Assembly: GCA_022414725.1 (NCBI GenBank)
Contig: CM039464.1
Span: 19,211,556-19,275,555 of the forward strand
DNA from: Microglena sp. YARC
Lineage: Eukaryota; Chlorophyta; Chlorophyceae; Chlamydomonadales; Chlamydomonadaceae
DNA: 64,000 nucleotides
Direction: 5' to 3'
The translations under genes were made by a program, and so were the position numbers. Every line of letters starts with the position of its first letter. Within the stretch, counting starts at the first letter, position 1. The notes beneath the pieces are model-generated. The model was not told the DNA's origin. It saw only the letters and a program-made list of their open reading frames with translations, and did no database searches. Shown here piece by piece: positions 22,568-33,870 of this stretch.

Positions 22568-24160
22568 TTAGGTGCCAGATGCTGGGTAACCATCAAGGTC
22601 CAGCTGGGTGTGGAGTTTCTCCAGGAGGGTGGAGAAAGATTTCCTAGACATCTTAGGGGTGTCCAGCATGTTGATGAATGTGAAATCCATAGGGCTCCAG
22701 TGCATGCTGAGGTTGTTGACACACATTACTCTGCCCCCAGGGTACACACAGCTGATGGGGTGCATAAGCATCTTGGGCCAGGAAACCAGTACCCTTGCAT
22801 GTGCTTGGACCATAGCTGCTTGGAGGCATATGGCCCACTGAATGGTGGGCCTTGCAGCTGTGGAGACAGTGGGGTATATGTGTACCATGTGTTGCAATCT
22901 GTTGACATGCTTGAGGAGGGGTCCACAGACTGAGAGGTGACTGTTGTGCATCTGTCTGCTGGGGAACCTGGACATTTCAGCAGCCAGAAGGGCAGGGAAC
23001 TTGGTAGCTAGCTGGTCAATGAGGATAGGGACAGGCTGTCTAGGTCTGATGCTGAAGGCTCTAAGGGAGGAAGGGGAATTGTTGAGGGTGTTCAGCAGGG
23101 CTCCAAACTTGGTCCTGGAGAGGCCAGAGTTGTTCAGGAAATGGACTGGGTGGGTGTTTATGTTGACATGGGCTAGGGGCTGATCAGGAGAGAGAGGGGT
23201 AGCTGAGGGAATCCATTGGTCAAATCTAAGGGCTTGGGATAGCTCCTGTTGGGTGCAGGACCCCTGTCCATCAATGGGATAGGGACTCTCATAGCTGGTT
23301 CTGGCTTGATCTAGCTGGAGGTCCATCTCTCTTCTGGCTTGTGCTTCTGTCAGGTTACACAGCTCATCATGGGAACAGTGGGCATCTGCTGGCTAGGGGC
23401 TGTGGAGTAATCAGTATCTGGGATGAAGTCATGGGATGATGTGGTATACAAGTCATCTTCCAGCATGTCATGGTGGTGTGGTGAGAATTCCCCCCCATTG
23501 TCTGACTGGATCATGGAGGGCATGATGGGATGAACAAGGTCAGGCATGTCAGCTTCACCATTTGCCGAAATCATGTCTGGTAGGCTGCTGGAGCTGCTGG
23601 GAGTGTCATGGGGAATGGTGCAACTGGCAGCAGCATCATCATTGTAGCAGATGGTCTTGGGGTCTTGCTGGGTGACCATCATGATGACAGAAGGAAGGGA
23701 ATTACAGGGGTATGGGGAAGGGGGAGGGATCTTAGAGGTGCTAGTGATGTAGAGGCCATTTTGTTTAGGGCATAAGAGAATAGTCTTGGAGCCCTTGGCA
23801 GTTGGGAGGGAGAGTGTAGCAGCAGCACTAGATGCATGGAGTTGGAGGTTGGGGCAGAGTTTGTGTGCTGCATGCACACTGAGTATGTTGACCACAGTCA
23901 AGGGTGGAGCAAGGAGCACATCGTTGAGTGTGATCATGGATCCAAGGTAACCCCTGATGTTGGCTTTTCCCTTCTGGAGGCAGAGCACTGGTGATGCTCC
24001 AAGGTCTGCCAGGTGGAGGCTAATAGGCTGGGGGAGATCCTGAATGTCATGCAAGATGGACGGGTTACTGGTGCAGTGGGAGTGGGCTGCACAGTCTAAA
24101 ATCCACTCTGTCAGGAGGGCTGTCTGGAACTGGGCATGAGCACCCTTATCATCATCATCA
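22568..24160 (-). CDS. Second gag-protease element with the same unknown domain (frameshifted)
   Basis: Clear homologue of 18278-20218. EWILDCAAHSHCTSN lies at the protease position (about 24075-24110; D-C-A in place of D-S/T-G). The same barrel region follows (24054-23690). After a shorter linker comes the same ~250-residue unknown domain (23326-22568), with WAICLQAAMV, YPGGRVMCVNNLSMHWSP and TQLDLDGYP. A frameshift at about 23350 separates the two halves. No integrase, reverse transcriptase or RNase H is visible. The upstream end is interrupted by the hAT-like MITE at 24176. Confidence 0.75.
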
Positions 24161-24175
24161 CCAGTATCATATATG

Positions 24176-24363
24176 TAGGGAACGGCAAATCATATGATGT
24201 TGACCAAAGATGAATATGATATCATATGATAGCATACAAAAATCATATGATTTAATATCATATGATATGATGCCCCAGGCCAAAGTTACCTAGTCAGACC
24301 GCCGACATCATATGATCTCATATGATGACATGATATCATATGATTTCATATTGCCGATCCCTA
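24176..24363. mobile_element. hAT-like MITE, copy 1
   Basis: 188 bases with TAGGGAACGGC ... GCCGATCCCTA ends and a perfect 8-base target duplication CATATATG on both sides (24168-24175, 24364-24371). Both features are typical of hAT elements. The interior is made of TATCATATGATATCAT palindromes. It is non-coding. Confidence 0.85.
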
Positions 24364-24485
24364 CATATATGAGAGCGGCAAGGGAACGAATACATACGTC
24401 TTACAGCGAGGTGTGGTTTTGAGAGGGCTTGCCCGTTTGCTTGTGCTAGTGCTAACCACCAAAGGTAACCAGAGTTTTTACTTCT

Positions 24486-24665
24486 TCCACGAGCACCAGC
24501 TTCTAGGTGGCACTCCTACCTGATTTCTAAGCCTAGCGCTAGTGCACTTTCAAGACGGCACATTCAGTTTTCTAGCACTGCTGAAATCTGTGGGCTTTGC
24601 TTGATTTTTGATTTTGAGGAGTGAGGGAGCTACCTAGAAGCTGCTGCTCATAGCTGAAAAGAGCA
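24486..24665. mobile_element. MITE family 2, copy 1
   Basis: Inverted ends of the type CAGCTTCTAGGTGG / AGCTACCTAGAAGCTGCTG about 130 bases apart, with outer 'agctgaaaagag' similarity. Related to 25064-25258 and 36560-36745. Confidence 0.6.
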
Positions 24666-25063
24666 GAAATGAAGGGATAGGCCCAGCTTGCAGATGATGT
24701 TCATCATCACCTCATCAGTTGAATATGAGGCACACCAGGATATCCGTGATTGGATTAGATTGTTACATGGTCTTTCAGCCAACTCTGGGCTGTTTCACCG
24801 TCTTACAATGCCAAGCCCTCCGTGCGATACCCACGGAAACAAGAAAGCCAACTAGGTGGATTAGACAGCCAACCACTGAAAGGAGCAATCCAGCTTGCAG
24901 ATCACGCTCATCATCACCTTATCATGTGAAGATGATGCACACCAGGAAATCCTTGATACACTACATTGTCATAGACAGGCCATAGTTGACCCAAGACAAG
25001 TCCTCTCCACAACATCCGGGGGGGTGTTTTCAGTATCCTCAAAATCACAGGTTATAAGCATAG

Positions 25064-25258
25064 TTTCCCTTTTTAGCTATGAACAGCAGCTTCTAGGCAG
25101 CTCCCAGAGCCAGCCACTGGGCTAAGACCCAAGATTTTGACAGTTTTGGATAGCGGAGTCTGTCAGCTTTCAGACATACTGGGTTATACCAGCTTTGGCT
25201 GAATAGCCAGTCAGGGGAGCTGCCTAGAAGCTGCTGCTTTCAGCTGAAAAGAGAAACA
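25064..25258. mobile_element. MITE family 2, copy 2
   Basis: About 195 bases with long inverted ends (~35-40 bases) centred on CAGCAGCTTCTAGGCAGCTCCC and its complement, and no coding capacity. This is the best preserved member. Confidence 0.7.
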
Positions 25259-25269
25259 CAGGCTACAAG

Positions 25270-25450
25270 TAGGGACCGGCCTATCATATGATGTTGACGA
25301 AAGGCGAGTATGATATCATACAAATTGCATCATATGATGTTGCATATAAATGGTACCGTTAGCCTAATCAGACTGCCGGAACCATATGATATCGTATGAT
25401 GACATGATATCGTATGATGATATCATATGATATCATGTTGCCGTCCCCTA
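25270..25450. mobile_element. hAT-like MITE, copy 2
   Basis: 181 bases in the same orientation as copy 1, with TAGGGACCGGC and CCGTCCCCTA ends. It is flanked by GCTACAAG and GTTACAAG, an 8-base duplication with one mismatch. Confidence 0.8.
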
Positions 25451-25699
25451 GTTACAAGCAAGACAGGGCAATACAAGCAATACAGGGCTTTGACGTTCAC
25501 CATCTAAGGGGGAAAAGCATTTGATGTTGAGTATGTTGCACTGCTTGCTTGATGTTGTAGCAGCATGAATAACGTCGTTACATGCGTTTACAGAGAACTC
25601 TGGGCTGCCCACTGTCTTCCAACTCCACGCCCCCCTGTGCGGTACCCATGTGAATCAGGCAGCATACTCAGCGGATGAACCAATTTAAAGACCTGTCCA

Positions 25700-25719
25700 G
25701 GAAGTGTGTGTGTGTGTCA

Positions 25720-25755
<36 letters not shown>

Positions 25756-25985
25756 CCACTAACCAAGCACCCCTTCTCAATGGTATATGTTGCATTACAT
25801 TGGGATAGATAGGCAATTTTATGTATATATGTTACAGTCCAGGGGTAGGCCAAATAGGCTAAATGGACTTTCCTAACCGTTAGGAAGAGCTTAAAAAGAA
25901 AAAGCACTGATCAACTGAACCCCTAACAATCGTTTAACCGACGGAGGCCTGAGTTCGTGCTACAGTGATAATTTAATTATTGGTT
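25700..25985. repeat. Dispersed repeat D with a long G run, copy 1
   Basis: A pure G run of about 35 bases (25719-25754) follows a TG microsatellite. Then come 'aaccaagcacccc' and a ~165-base segment starting near 25820 (gttacagtccaggggtaggcc ... gctacagtgataatttaatt). The same order recurs at 26015-26465. The 165-base segment recurs at 50618-50775. Confidence 0.8.
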
Positions 25986-26014
25986 ATTGTTGAACGAAGA
26001 CAAGCCCTCTCCTC

Positions 26015-26018
26015 ACAT

Positions 26019-26053
<35 letters not shown>

Positions 26054-26465
26054 CCTACAACCAAGTACCCCTGCTCGATGTATGCTTCATACCCATTTGC
26101 GCCCCAGCAGAAGTATTGGAAGTTGGAAGTGACAAGAACCTGGAGGGGTGTGGTGTAAAGGGGAACCTCCCTTGCGCCGCAGCTGAGGAAAGTTTACCAT
26201 GGCAGACAAATTGCATCCCCTATTTCTGTCAGCAGAACATACTAAACCAATGTAGTCAGATGTAATAACATTAGTTGATAATTCATGCTGACAATTCCCC
26301 CCATTGTATGTATGTGTGGTACAGTCTGGGGGTAGGCTAAAGGGGCTGGCTCGACCGTGTTAGGAAGGGCTAAAAAGATAAGGCCTTGATGAACTGAACC
26401 CCAAGCAATAGTTGTACTGATTGGGGCCCTGAGTTAGTGCTACAGTGATCCTTTAATTCTACAAT
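26015..26465. repeat. Dispersed repeat D with a long G run, copy 2
   Basis: G run at about 26020-26052, then 'aaccaagtacccc' and ~200 bases not present in copy 1. The ~165-base segment is at 26305-26465. It ends with the same 'gctacagtgat..tttaattctac'. Confidence 0.75.
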
Positions 26466-27361
26466 ACTGGTGATACAATTATAATATTGTTGTTGCCCTA
26501 TTGTTGCTCTGAATAATATCTACCGGTATCTTGACTTGTAAGCAGCTCTGTCCGTATTGTTGGAGCTTGGCACCTGGAATTTGAAGAGTTGGAATGTGCA
26601 GCATGCGCTCAAACCTGCACATTCGAAATTCCCTAGTGTTAATTGCAACATTTACACTTTGTAATGAAACGATTTTCACCCCAACCTGAACTTGGTTCCA
26701 TGGCTCCAGCCCCAAAATGGCTGCTCGCCATTTTCGGCAGGTAAAGCAGAAAAACTCACCAGCTATGTTTTGCCCCGACATAATGATGCTCCTTGCGCTA
26801 GCCGAAGACAACAGAGGATTTTGTCGGAGAGAGAAATCAGAAATGGAGCTATTTCTACGAACATGGGTGGGTCAGGGACTTCGATTGATTGGACTGATCA
26901 CATGGTACATCAGCTTTTAGGTTGAACAGGTTCTGGCTGGTGAGACATTTGAACTGCAAGGTCCTGCGTTTACCGGTATATTGGATTGGATTGGTTTGGA
27001 TTCCCCCAGTCTCCAGTCTCAAGTTCTCAACCTCTCCGCATCATCTAAACTGGTAGGAATATCACGGAATCCAGGATATGTGGATGTATCGTTGACCGCA
27101 TTGAGCAGAAGCTTGGGGGACGAGTAGGCACGAAAAATCCACTTCTATAGGTGTGCCACATGCAAGAGCGCTAGAGCTGACTGAGCTCCGCGGTCCACTT
27201 CTTCACTTGGGTCCTATACTTGGGTTCGGAAAGTAGCCCCAGTTGGCGTGGCTTCCGGTAGTTACCTGGTGCCTGGTACCTGAGCAGTACCGCCTGGCTG
27301 CTGTCGCCTCAGCTGGCTGATAGCATTGCGAGGCGCTGCTCTCCTCCTTTTCGAACTCAGA
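26466..27361. other. Upstream region of eS25, no other gene seen
   Basis: No conserved protein is visible on either strand; the reading frames present are short and of low complexity. The promoter of eS25 should lie at the right end. A pyrimidine-rich stretch (ctgctctcctccttttcg, about 27337-27354) directly precedes the start region, as in many ribosomal protein genes. Confidence 0.5.
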
Positions 27362-28092
27362 ATGGCTCCCAAGGTAAACAACAATTTCCGCCAATGTTTG
27401 ATGTGACACGCTGCTAACAGAGCTTTCTCTGTCCCTCTTCTGCCCTAACAGGAACAAAAGAGTAAAGGTAAGTGCTTTCGATTGCTATTTTGTAAGTCGT
27501 CGATTGTCGGCTGTGGCTCTCATATTGATCTGGAGCCTTTTCTTCTTGCGCGCAGAGGCGAAGGCCATCGCTGCTCAGAACAGTAGCAAGGTAAGCATTT
27601 AAGCATTCGCTCGTGCTTCTCTCTTCCTGTGTCGGCTATGGTCGTTTGTTGGCAGGGATGCTGAACGTGAAGTGTGCGTAAAGCGGCTGTCGTTTCTGCG
27701 CTTCATCCTTGCTGCTCTTTGCTTTCCTAGGAATGCGAATGGCAATAAGTCTTCACGAAGCTGCGCACTGCATCTGGTGAATATTGGTCCTCTCATAGCA
27801 CACACCACTCTGAGACCTTTAAAGCAGCCCCTGCACCTATCCCTGGAAAATCTCTTACCAACAGATTCATTTTTTCTGTCTGTGCAGGGAAAGAAGAAGA
27901 AGTGGTCCAGTAAGTTGTTGGTGTTGGCCCTCTGATTCAGTGTGTTGCTGATCTTGCCCTTTCCTGAGCAGCTACTTACGACTTTCCCTCCTTGCCTCGG
28001 AATCTTGATCTCGTCCTACAGAGGGAAAGGTAAGATCGACTAGATGTTTGACGTGCTTTATTGCTGATGGTTGGGCTCTTCTAACGTAATCT

Positions 28093-28134
<42 letters not shown>

Positions 28135-29796
28135 ATGTGTGGATCTCTGCGGCTGCTAATCTTGGGGAGCGCAGCAAAAGGAGAAGGTAAGATATGCAAC
28201 TTTGCCTGTTGATTATCTGCAAGTTGATAAGAGCATGTAGAAGGGAATGAGGAAGCATGTGAATGAAAGGAACTTGGGGTGGTTTACCAGGCCTGTCTGT
28301 GTGAATGTGGAGCAGGTTTGAGGTGTCAAGAGGGGATAATGATAGACGCATAGGTACCAAAATCCGAGGGATCTAGCATTGAGATGATGATGACTATAAA
28401 TATGATGCACTGATGTGTGAGCAGCACAAGCAACAGTTTGGGGGGAATGTGATTTCATTATGGCTGAAGTAAGTCCTACAGTTCAAAGAATCCGATTAGG
28501 CTGGACACCAAATTGGGAGACCTGCAGGACTAAGACGGAGGGAAGACTTGCTGCATGCTCCATAACAGTTGTTAACTGTTCAGACAGGAGCGAAGACTAG
28601 AAGAAATGCAGACTATCTACAAACCAATCCAGCGGATGAGTCATAATTTGATTTCTCAAAACAGGTTGTAAATTTTAGTATAGTACATTTGGCCTGAGAG
28701 TCCAAGATTCTTGGTTATTCAGCGAGAGGTTTTACCTGGAAAGTTATGATCCTTTTTTAGTCAAGTGGAAGGTATGCATGGTGCCTTGCAGGTGTAGTCA
28801 GGTAGGCTTAAGGGAATGAAGACTTACTAAGTAGAAGACAGAAAGAAAGTATAACTCAGATAGTAGATTGCAGATAATATAAAAATGTGAGGATTCCAGA
28901 TAGTGGGTAGTCCAAGAAAGAAGAACAAGATATTGATGATTGTAGCTGATTGTAGAAGAAAAAAGCAGCAGAAAAGTAACAGCAGTAAAAGTTGGAAGAA
29001 CTAAATATTGTAGATTTTGGGGAGGAGAAGAAAGAGATAAATGGCGAGTTGCTGGACAGTATAGTTAATGCTTGGTTATGCCTGCAGACAATCTACAGGT
29101 GGTCGCCGTCTTTGCCTGGGATGACAGTTTTATAGGCTTGATGAAAGAAGGCAATAAATGCTCTTGTCTGGCAATGACAGAGCCGCAGGTTAACATATGC
29201 AAGGAGCCACTGTTGGTTTTATGAAGGATTGCATGTCCCTAGCTATCTGTCTGTAGCACGCCTTGAGAAAAGCGATTTCACATAATTTAAGGTAGGAGGT
29301 TAGAGTCAACAATGACAAGTCACAGACGGCATGAATCACTCACCCATCTGATCCTGACCCAACCCATCCCAAATCAACCCTCCCCAACCCCTACCCATCC
29401 AAAATCAACATCTATCTCAACCCACCCAACCCATCCCAAATCAATCCTCCCCAACCCTGCCCATCCCCTCCAAAATCAACCCTCCCTTACCCATCCCATC
29501 CCAACCCAACGTCCATCTCAACCCGACCCAACCCAACCCGACGTCCATCTCAACCCAACCTAACCCCGCTCCTCCAGGTGAACAACGCCGTTCTCTTTGA
29601 GAAGGCCCAGTACGAGAAGCTGCTGGCTGAGGTGCCCAAGTACAAGATGATCTCCCAGTCCGTCCTGTCTGATCGTCTGAGGATCGGAGGCAGCCTTGCA
29701 CGTGCCGCCATCAAGGACCTTGAGGCCAAGGGCCTAATCAAGCCCCTGGTCAAGCACTCCAAGCAGCTGGTGTACACCCGTGCCACCGGTGCATAA
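27362..29796 (+). CDS. RPS25: 40S ribosomal protein eS25 (seven exons)
   Basis: Structural protein of the small cytosolic ribosomal subunit. Seven exons join in frame: 27362-27373, 27452-27467, 27556-27590, 27888-27909, 28022-28029, 28175-28186 and 29578-29796. All have GT..AG borders and together give 107 residues, a normal length for the family. The N-terminus is lysine-rich with the family phrase GKKKKWSKGK. The last exon carries the conserved winged-helix region [15 protein letters not shown] ... [17 protein letters not shown] ... LVYTRATGA. Exons of 8, 12, 12 and 16 bases are remarkably small. Intron 5 holds a ~37-base C run and the last intron (1391 bases) ends in CCCAACC-type repeats. 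The start is the only ATG that gives the family's MAPK beginning. Confidence 0.96.
28096..28132. repeat. C homopolymer in eS25 intron 5
   Basis: About 37 consecutive C, some 40 bases before the 12-base exon 6. The true length is likely uncertain. Confidence 0.9.
29340..29575. repeat. CCCAACC-type minisatellite at the end of the last eS25 intron
   Basis: Degenerate repeats of 'acccaacccatcccaaatcaaccctcc' run to the final splice acceptor (cctccag, 29577). The complementary GGTTGG-type sequence occurs at 37730-38060 in a minus-strand intron context. Confidence 0.8.
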
Positions 29797-29903
29797 GCGC
29801 CTAACTCCAACCTGGGTGTCACCACCACTAGGATGGCTGGGACAGTCCTACCTACCTCTACCTTAGGGTGGGCTAGAAATAAGGTGTAGCTTGGCATATC
29901 TCA

Positions 29904-29908
29904 TGTAA
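29904..29908 (+). terminator. TGTAA polyadenylation signal of eS25
   Basis: TGTAA lies 108 bases after the eS25 stop codon. This pentamer is the usual poly(A) signal in chlorophyte algae. Confidence 0.55.
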
Positions 29909-30767
29909 CAAGATGCACACTGACCAACCCCCAACTCTCTTGCAAATGGTGACGCATCAGTGAAGCCTGCTCTAAATCTCGTCGGCCAATGATTCAGCTT
30001 CAGAGCGCAGGGTCGATCAAAACGTTAAACTTCAAATCTCCAATGCTGATTTTGGATTTTGTCACTGCATAGGAAACGTTTATTTTAGCTCGTGGGACTT
30101 GGGCTCAAGAAACGTAGATGTTGTAAAGATAGGGAAGCATTCTGATAACCATACCTAGTGTACCAGCCATAACGCTGCTCACCTCAAGTGGATGAAGTAA
30201 ACCAGGGTCTTTAAGGAGACACACCTACCGGTATTTTACAGCCTGCGATGCAACGTACCCTCCCCAAGTTGCGTGTCGGTACGCGACGGTCCCGACGCAT
30301 CTGCAACGGAGGACGTAGCATCCTGAACAACCCATGAGTAAACATGGGTATTTATGTACAACAGTACTCCACACTCCTCAGAACAGCAAGTGATCACAGT
30401 TTTATTCTATACTTGAACTTGGTTACCGGTACGTTAGTACTTGGTTGCATTCGTTCATTGAACTTGGTTTCATTTTAAATCTAGATCCCTCATGTCCCTG
30501 CCTCCCTGGTCAGTGTCGCGAGACCCACCACCTCGTCTGCCCTTCGGGTGAGAATCCCTCCTATAAAAAAACGATACAAATCTTGACAGGGTTCAGCACT
30601 TCGGCTTCCTGCTACCGCGGGTTCAACAAACAATGTTAGTACGGTATGGAACGTCCTCACTCCTTAGGCAACGGCAGGCAGGCATGGCAATTGGGATGTA
30701 AGCGGAGCTTAAAATTTACACACGCCGATGTAGGTTATTATCACCCGTTGCCATCCTGCTTGTGATA
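29909..30767. other. Intergenic, nothing recognised
   Basis: No conserved reading frame, tandem repeat or tRNA seen; several ACCGGTA motifs are scattered here and elsewhere in the window. Confidence 0.5.
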
Positions 30768-30934
30768 TAGGGTTTATATGATATCATATGATATCATGTC
30801 ACCATATGATGCCGGCAGTCTGACTAGGCCAAACTGCCAAAGTTACCATTCATATACAATGTCAAATGATGCAATTTGTATGATATCATATTATACTAAT
30901 CTTTGGACAGTATCATAGGATTTACTGATCCCAA
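30768..30934. mobile_element. hAT-like MITE, copy 3 (degraded ends)
   Basis: Same palindromic interior and the central 'gccggcagtctgactaggc' motif as the other copies, in reverse orientation to copies 1 and 2. Terminal repeats are decayed. Confidence 0.7.
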
Positions 30935-31055
30935 CTCCTGATGCAGAGCACACTATGCTTTGTTTTCTTTGTCACACATCCAGCTTCTAGACGGTATAAT
31001 AGAACTTTGATCTTCTAATTTTTGAAAGAAGACATGGAACGATATCTCTATATAT

Positions 31056-32536
31056 AAAGAAATCAAGGTCGTGGTGGTCGTGGTGGTGTCATCATCGCCC
31101 ACGTGCCATGGGCGTGCGAAGTGTAACCGACTGCCAACCGACTTTCCGTCAAACCCAACTCGCAACATCCCGCCCAGCGAAATTTCAAATACCGAAACTG
31201 CAGATGCGCAAAGCTACGCGCGCGCGCTCATTTCATCCCCACATTTGCCTCCCATACTATGACTGCAAGCAATTTAGATCCAGAAGATCCTCTCCTCGGA
31301 AATCATCTGCTGACCCTCGCTTTTTATGGCGCTCAGAATAATCGTTTCATTTCATTGCTTCTTCACGGAGCATGCGACCATGATGCATGCCAACGGTCCA
31401 AATTGACAGGAGGTCCCGCAACACCGCCAGCCAGCGCTCAAAGCGAGTTTGCCTGAGCAAGGAAAGACAGGGACATGGCCAACAAGCGTCGACGTGATGC
31501 CCGCGCTGCCCGATCCGAGGAGCAACGTCATGCTGATAATATCGCAAGGCGTCAGGAACGTGCTGCCTTGCCTGAGGAGGAACGCGAAGCTACTAACCAA
31601 GCCAGGCGTGAAGACTATGCTGCCCAGCCAGAGGACCTACGTCATGCTCATAATCTCGCAAGGAGTAGGGAACGAGCTGCTCAGCCAGAGGAGCTACGTC
31701 ATGCTCTTGTTGCGAGCTAAGACACTCGCACGGCTCATGGTAACTCTGCACGATCTTAGTCAAAGCAACCCTGTGACGTTCTTCCGACTCCGACTCCCGA
31801 CTTCCTTCTTGCTGCGTGCTCCTTGCACCGCGTGCAATACCTCTGCAAGATCTCCCCCCCCATCCCCACACCACACCCTGCAACCCTGCAATGATAAGGC
31901 TATTTTCGCGCTGAGCTGTAGCGAGTGCATGACAGAGTTTACCGAACGAAGGCCCTTTCGGGAAACAGCTTGCACGCGCAACCAGGTATCTATGCGCGAA
32001 GAGGAAGCTACAGGTAAGCAGGTTTGCTCTCGCGCAATTCCGATGTTTCAAGCTGAGTCTGAACTGGGCAGACGTTTGTTTGCAATTTCCAAAAGTCTTC
32101 GCATTTCCGCGTCGTCTGATGAAGCGTCCAAACGTCTGCGCGATTTCGAACTCAGCTGGAAACATCAGAATCGCTTCTGTTAAACCCATCTGCTAAAGTG
32201 GCCGAGAGAAGATCAGATTCATGGGAACGGAGAAGCAGGAAGTACGTGTGTCTTGGCGGGTAAAGGGTGAGGCAAATTTGAGATTGGCCTGGGTCGAGGT
32301 TTGGGCAGAGTGGGGCTGTGTGTGTGTGTTTGTGTGTGGGGGGGGGGGGGGGGGGGGGGGGGGCAGATGCGTCAGCATCCGAAGTGGCGGAAACATGATG
32401 ACTGTGTTTATGAGAGGGGTGGAGGTGAGGACATATGTGTAGCCCATTCTGTAACCCAGCCCCACGGGCACCCTATTATGATTGGGGTGGGGGATGATGT
32501 GTCTGTGGCCACCGGTCACCCGGGCTACCGTACTAG
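31056..32536 (+). mobile_element. Helitron-like element H1
   Basis: About 1.5 kb sharing order and sequence with H2 (33871-35452), and its 3' part with H3. The 3' end has a hairpin GTGGCC-acc-GGTCAC (32505-32519; one G-T pair), then CTAG at 32533-32536 followed by (TA)n. This fits Helitron 3' ends (hairpin plus CTRR). The 5' side also abuts a short TA repeat. Inside, 31475-31720 encodes an arginine/alanine-rich repeat protein (RRRDARAARSEEQRHAD, EEEREATNQARR) like the N-terminal repeats of Helitron-associated proteins. There is no Rep or helicase, so it is non-autonomous. Confidence 0.6.
31475..31720 (+). CDS. Arg/Ala-rich repeat protein fragment in H1
   Basis: An 81-codon frame with four imperfect ~20-residue repeats of the form 'RxxRAAxPEExRxAxNxARR'. 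Such repeats are found at the N-terminus of many Helitron and PIF1-helicase-like proteins. The homologous frame in H2 (about 34320-34460) is interrupted by a stop after two repeats. No catalytic domain follows. Confidence 0.5.
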   Translation: MANKRRRDARAARSEEQRHADNIARRQERAALPEEEREATNQARREDYAAQPEDLRHAHNLARSRERAAQPEELRHALVAS

Positions 32537-32555
32537 TATATATATATTTATTTTG

Positions 32556-33125
32556 TTATTTGTTACTGTCCGAGATAGGTTCTCAGGCTACTCCATGGTT
32601 AAAACCGTACATGAGAAGAAAGAGGCAGCCACATTCATCATTCAGTGCATCGAATCTCTTGAGAGAGGCACCACCTTCACAGTTAAAGCCATTAGGCTTG
32701 ATAGAGGCGGAGAGTATACCTCTACCTCTCCTCTCTCTTACCTATCATTTAAAGGCATTATTGCTCAGCATACCGCCACTGAATGTTCTGCAAGCAATGG
32801 CACTGCAGAACGGCTTAACCTCACTATCATGGACAGAGTGAGAGCCACGCTTATTGAATCCAATCAACCCAGGCTGTTGTGGCCTTGGATAGTCTCTCAT
32901 GTAGTTACTGCAATGAACTACGTGCCCTATGCGGCCAGGCCCAACACCACCCCACACGAGACTTATTTCTCACCAAACCTGACGTTCGCCATTTGAGAAC
33001 CTTTGTTGCAAGTGGTTGCCCACATCCCCTCACAGTCCCAGCCTGACAAACTCTCAGCACGAGGAGCCGAAGGCAGACTTGTGGGCTACGTTCCAGGCAG
33101 CACCAGCATGTATCAGGTGATTGAA
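32556..33125 (+). CDS. Copia integrase fragment
   Basis: Retroviral-type integrase core of a Ty1/copia element. VRDRFSGYSM leads to the second aspartate in IRLDRGGEYTS and the glutamate in SNGTAERLN, then PHETYFSPN. After a frameshift near 33000 follows the GRLVGYVPGS region. It begins immediately after the CTAG end of H1 and its upstream part is missing. It is a relic and lacks protease and reverse transcriptase. Confidence 0.85.
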
Positions 33126-33127
33126 CT

Positions 33128-33345
33128 TAAGAGAAGATGTGAGTCCTTTGTATGGCATTCTTGTGAGAAGAGGAAGATGTGAGTCCTTTGTATGGCATTC
33201 TTGTGAGAAGAGGAAGATGTGAGTCCTTTGTATGGCATTCTTGTGAGCAGAGCAAGATGTGAGTCCTTAGTATGGCATTCTTGTGAGAAGAGCAAGGTGT
33301 GAGTCCTTTGTATGGCATTCTTGTGAGACAGATGTGAGATTTTTG
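33128..33345. repeat. 40-bp minisatellite after the integrase relic
   Basis: Five copies of a ~40-base unit (agatgtgagtcctttgtatg + gcattcttgtgagaagagga). The unit's GTGAGT-like segment follows directly on the integrase frame. Confidence 0.9.
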
Positions 33346-33435
33346 GGATGGCATATTGATGTCACCTTCTGATGTGGATGATCTAAGTTATTTGAGTGGC
33401 CCAAGTGATTTGGGTGATCTGTATGATCTGACCTT

Positions 33436-33820
33436 CTTGCTAAGCGTAAAGCAGGACATATTTCCGCTCCATCGAAATCCGCCCGTACAGGCGATGCTGG
33501 CCCATCCGGCAGCGGCATTAACATGACCTCGATTGATCCATCCTCTCTCGCTCTGTTTGTTTCTGATGCTGTTCGACATGAAGTGCAACAGTCTCTACAA
33601 TCCTTTCGCGCTCGTAGTGGCAATAAGGGAGGTAACTCTGGTGGCACCTCAAGTGTTAATCGGGGTGGCTATGGCAATGGAAATCGTGGTGGTTCTGGGA
33701 ATAGAAATGGGAATCAATCTGGAAATGAAAATCGGGGATATGGTGGAGGACGCGGGAATGGGCGCGGTCGAGGTCGCAGTTCATCAGGCCGTAATTCTTG
33801 CAACACCTGGAACGGTTTCA
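33436..33820 (+). CDS. Copia-type Gag relic rich in Gly/Asn/Arg
   Basis: Frame with ...MTSIDPSSLALFVSD then many GGN and RGR repeats ending GRNSCNTWN, where a zinc knuckle would begin. Glycine/arginine-rich linkers before the knuckle are common in copia Gag. The frame is interrupted by a TA microsatellite and H2. It follows, rather than precedes, the integrase relic, so the two are rearranged or from different elements. Confidence 0.55.
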
Positions 33821-33834
33821 TATATATAAAAAAA

Positions 33835-33870
<36 letters not shown>

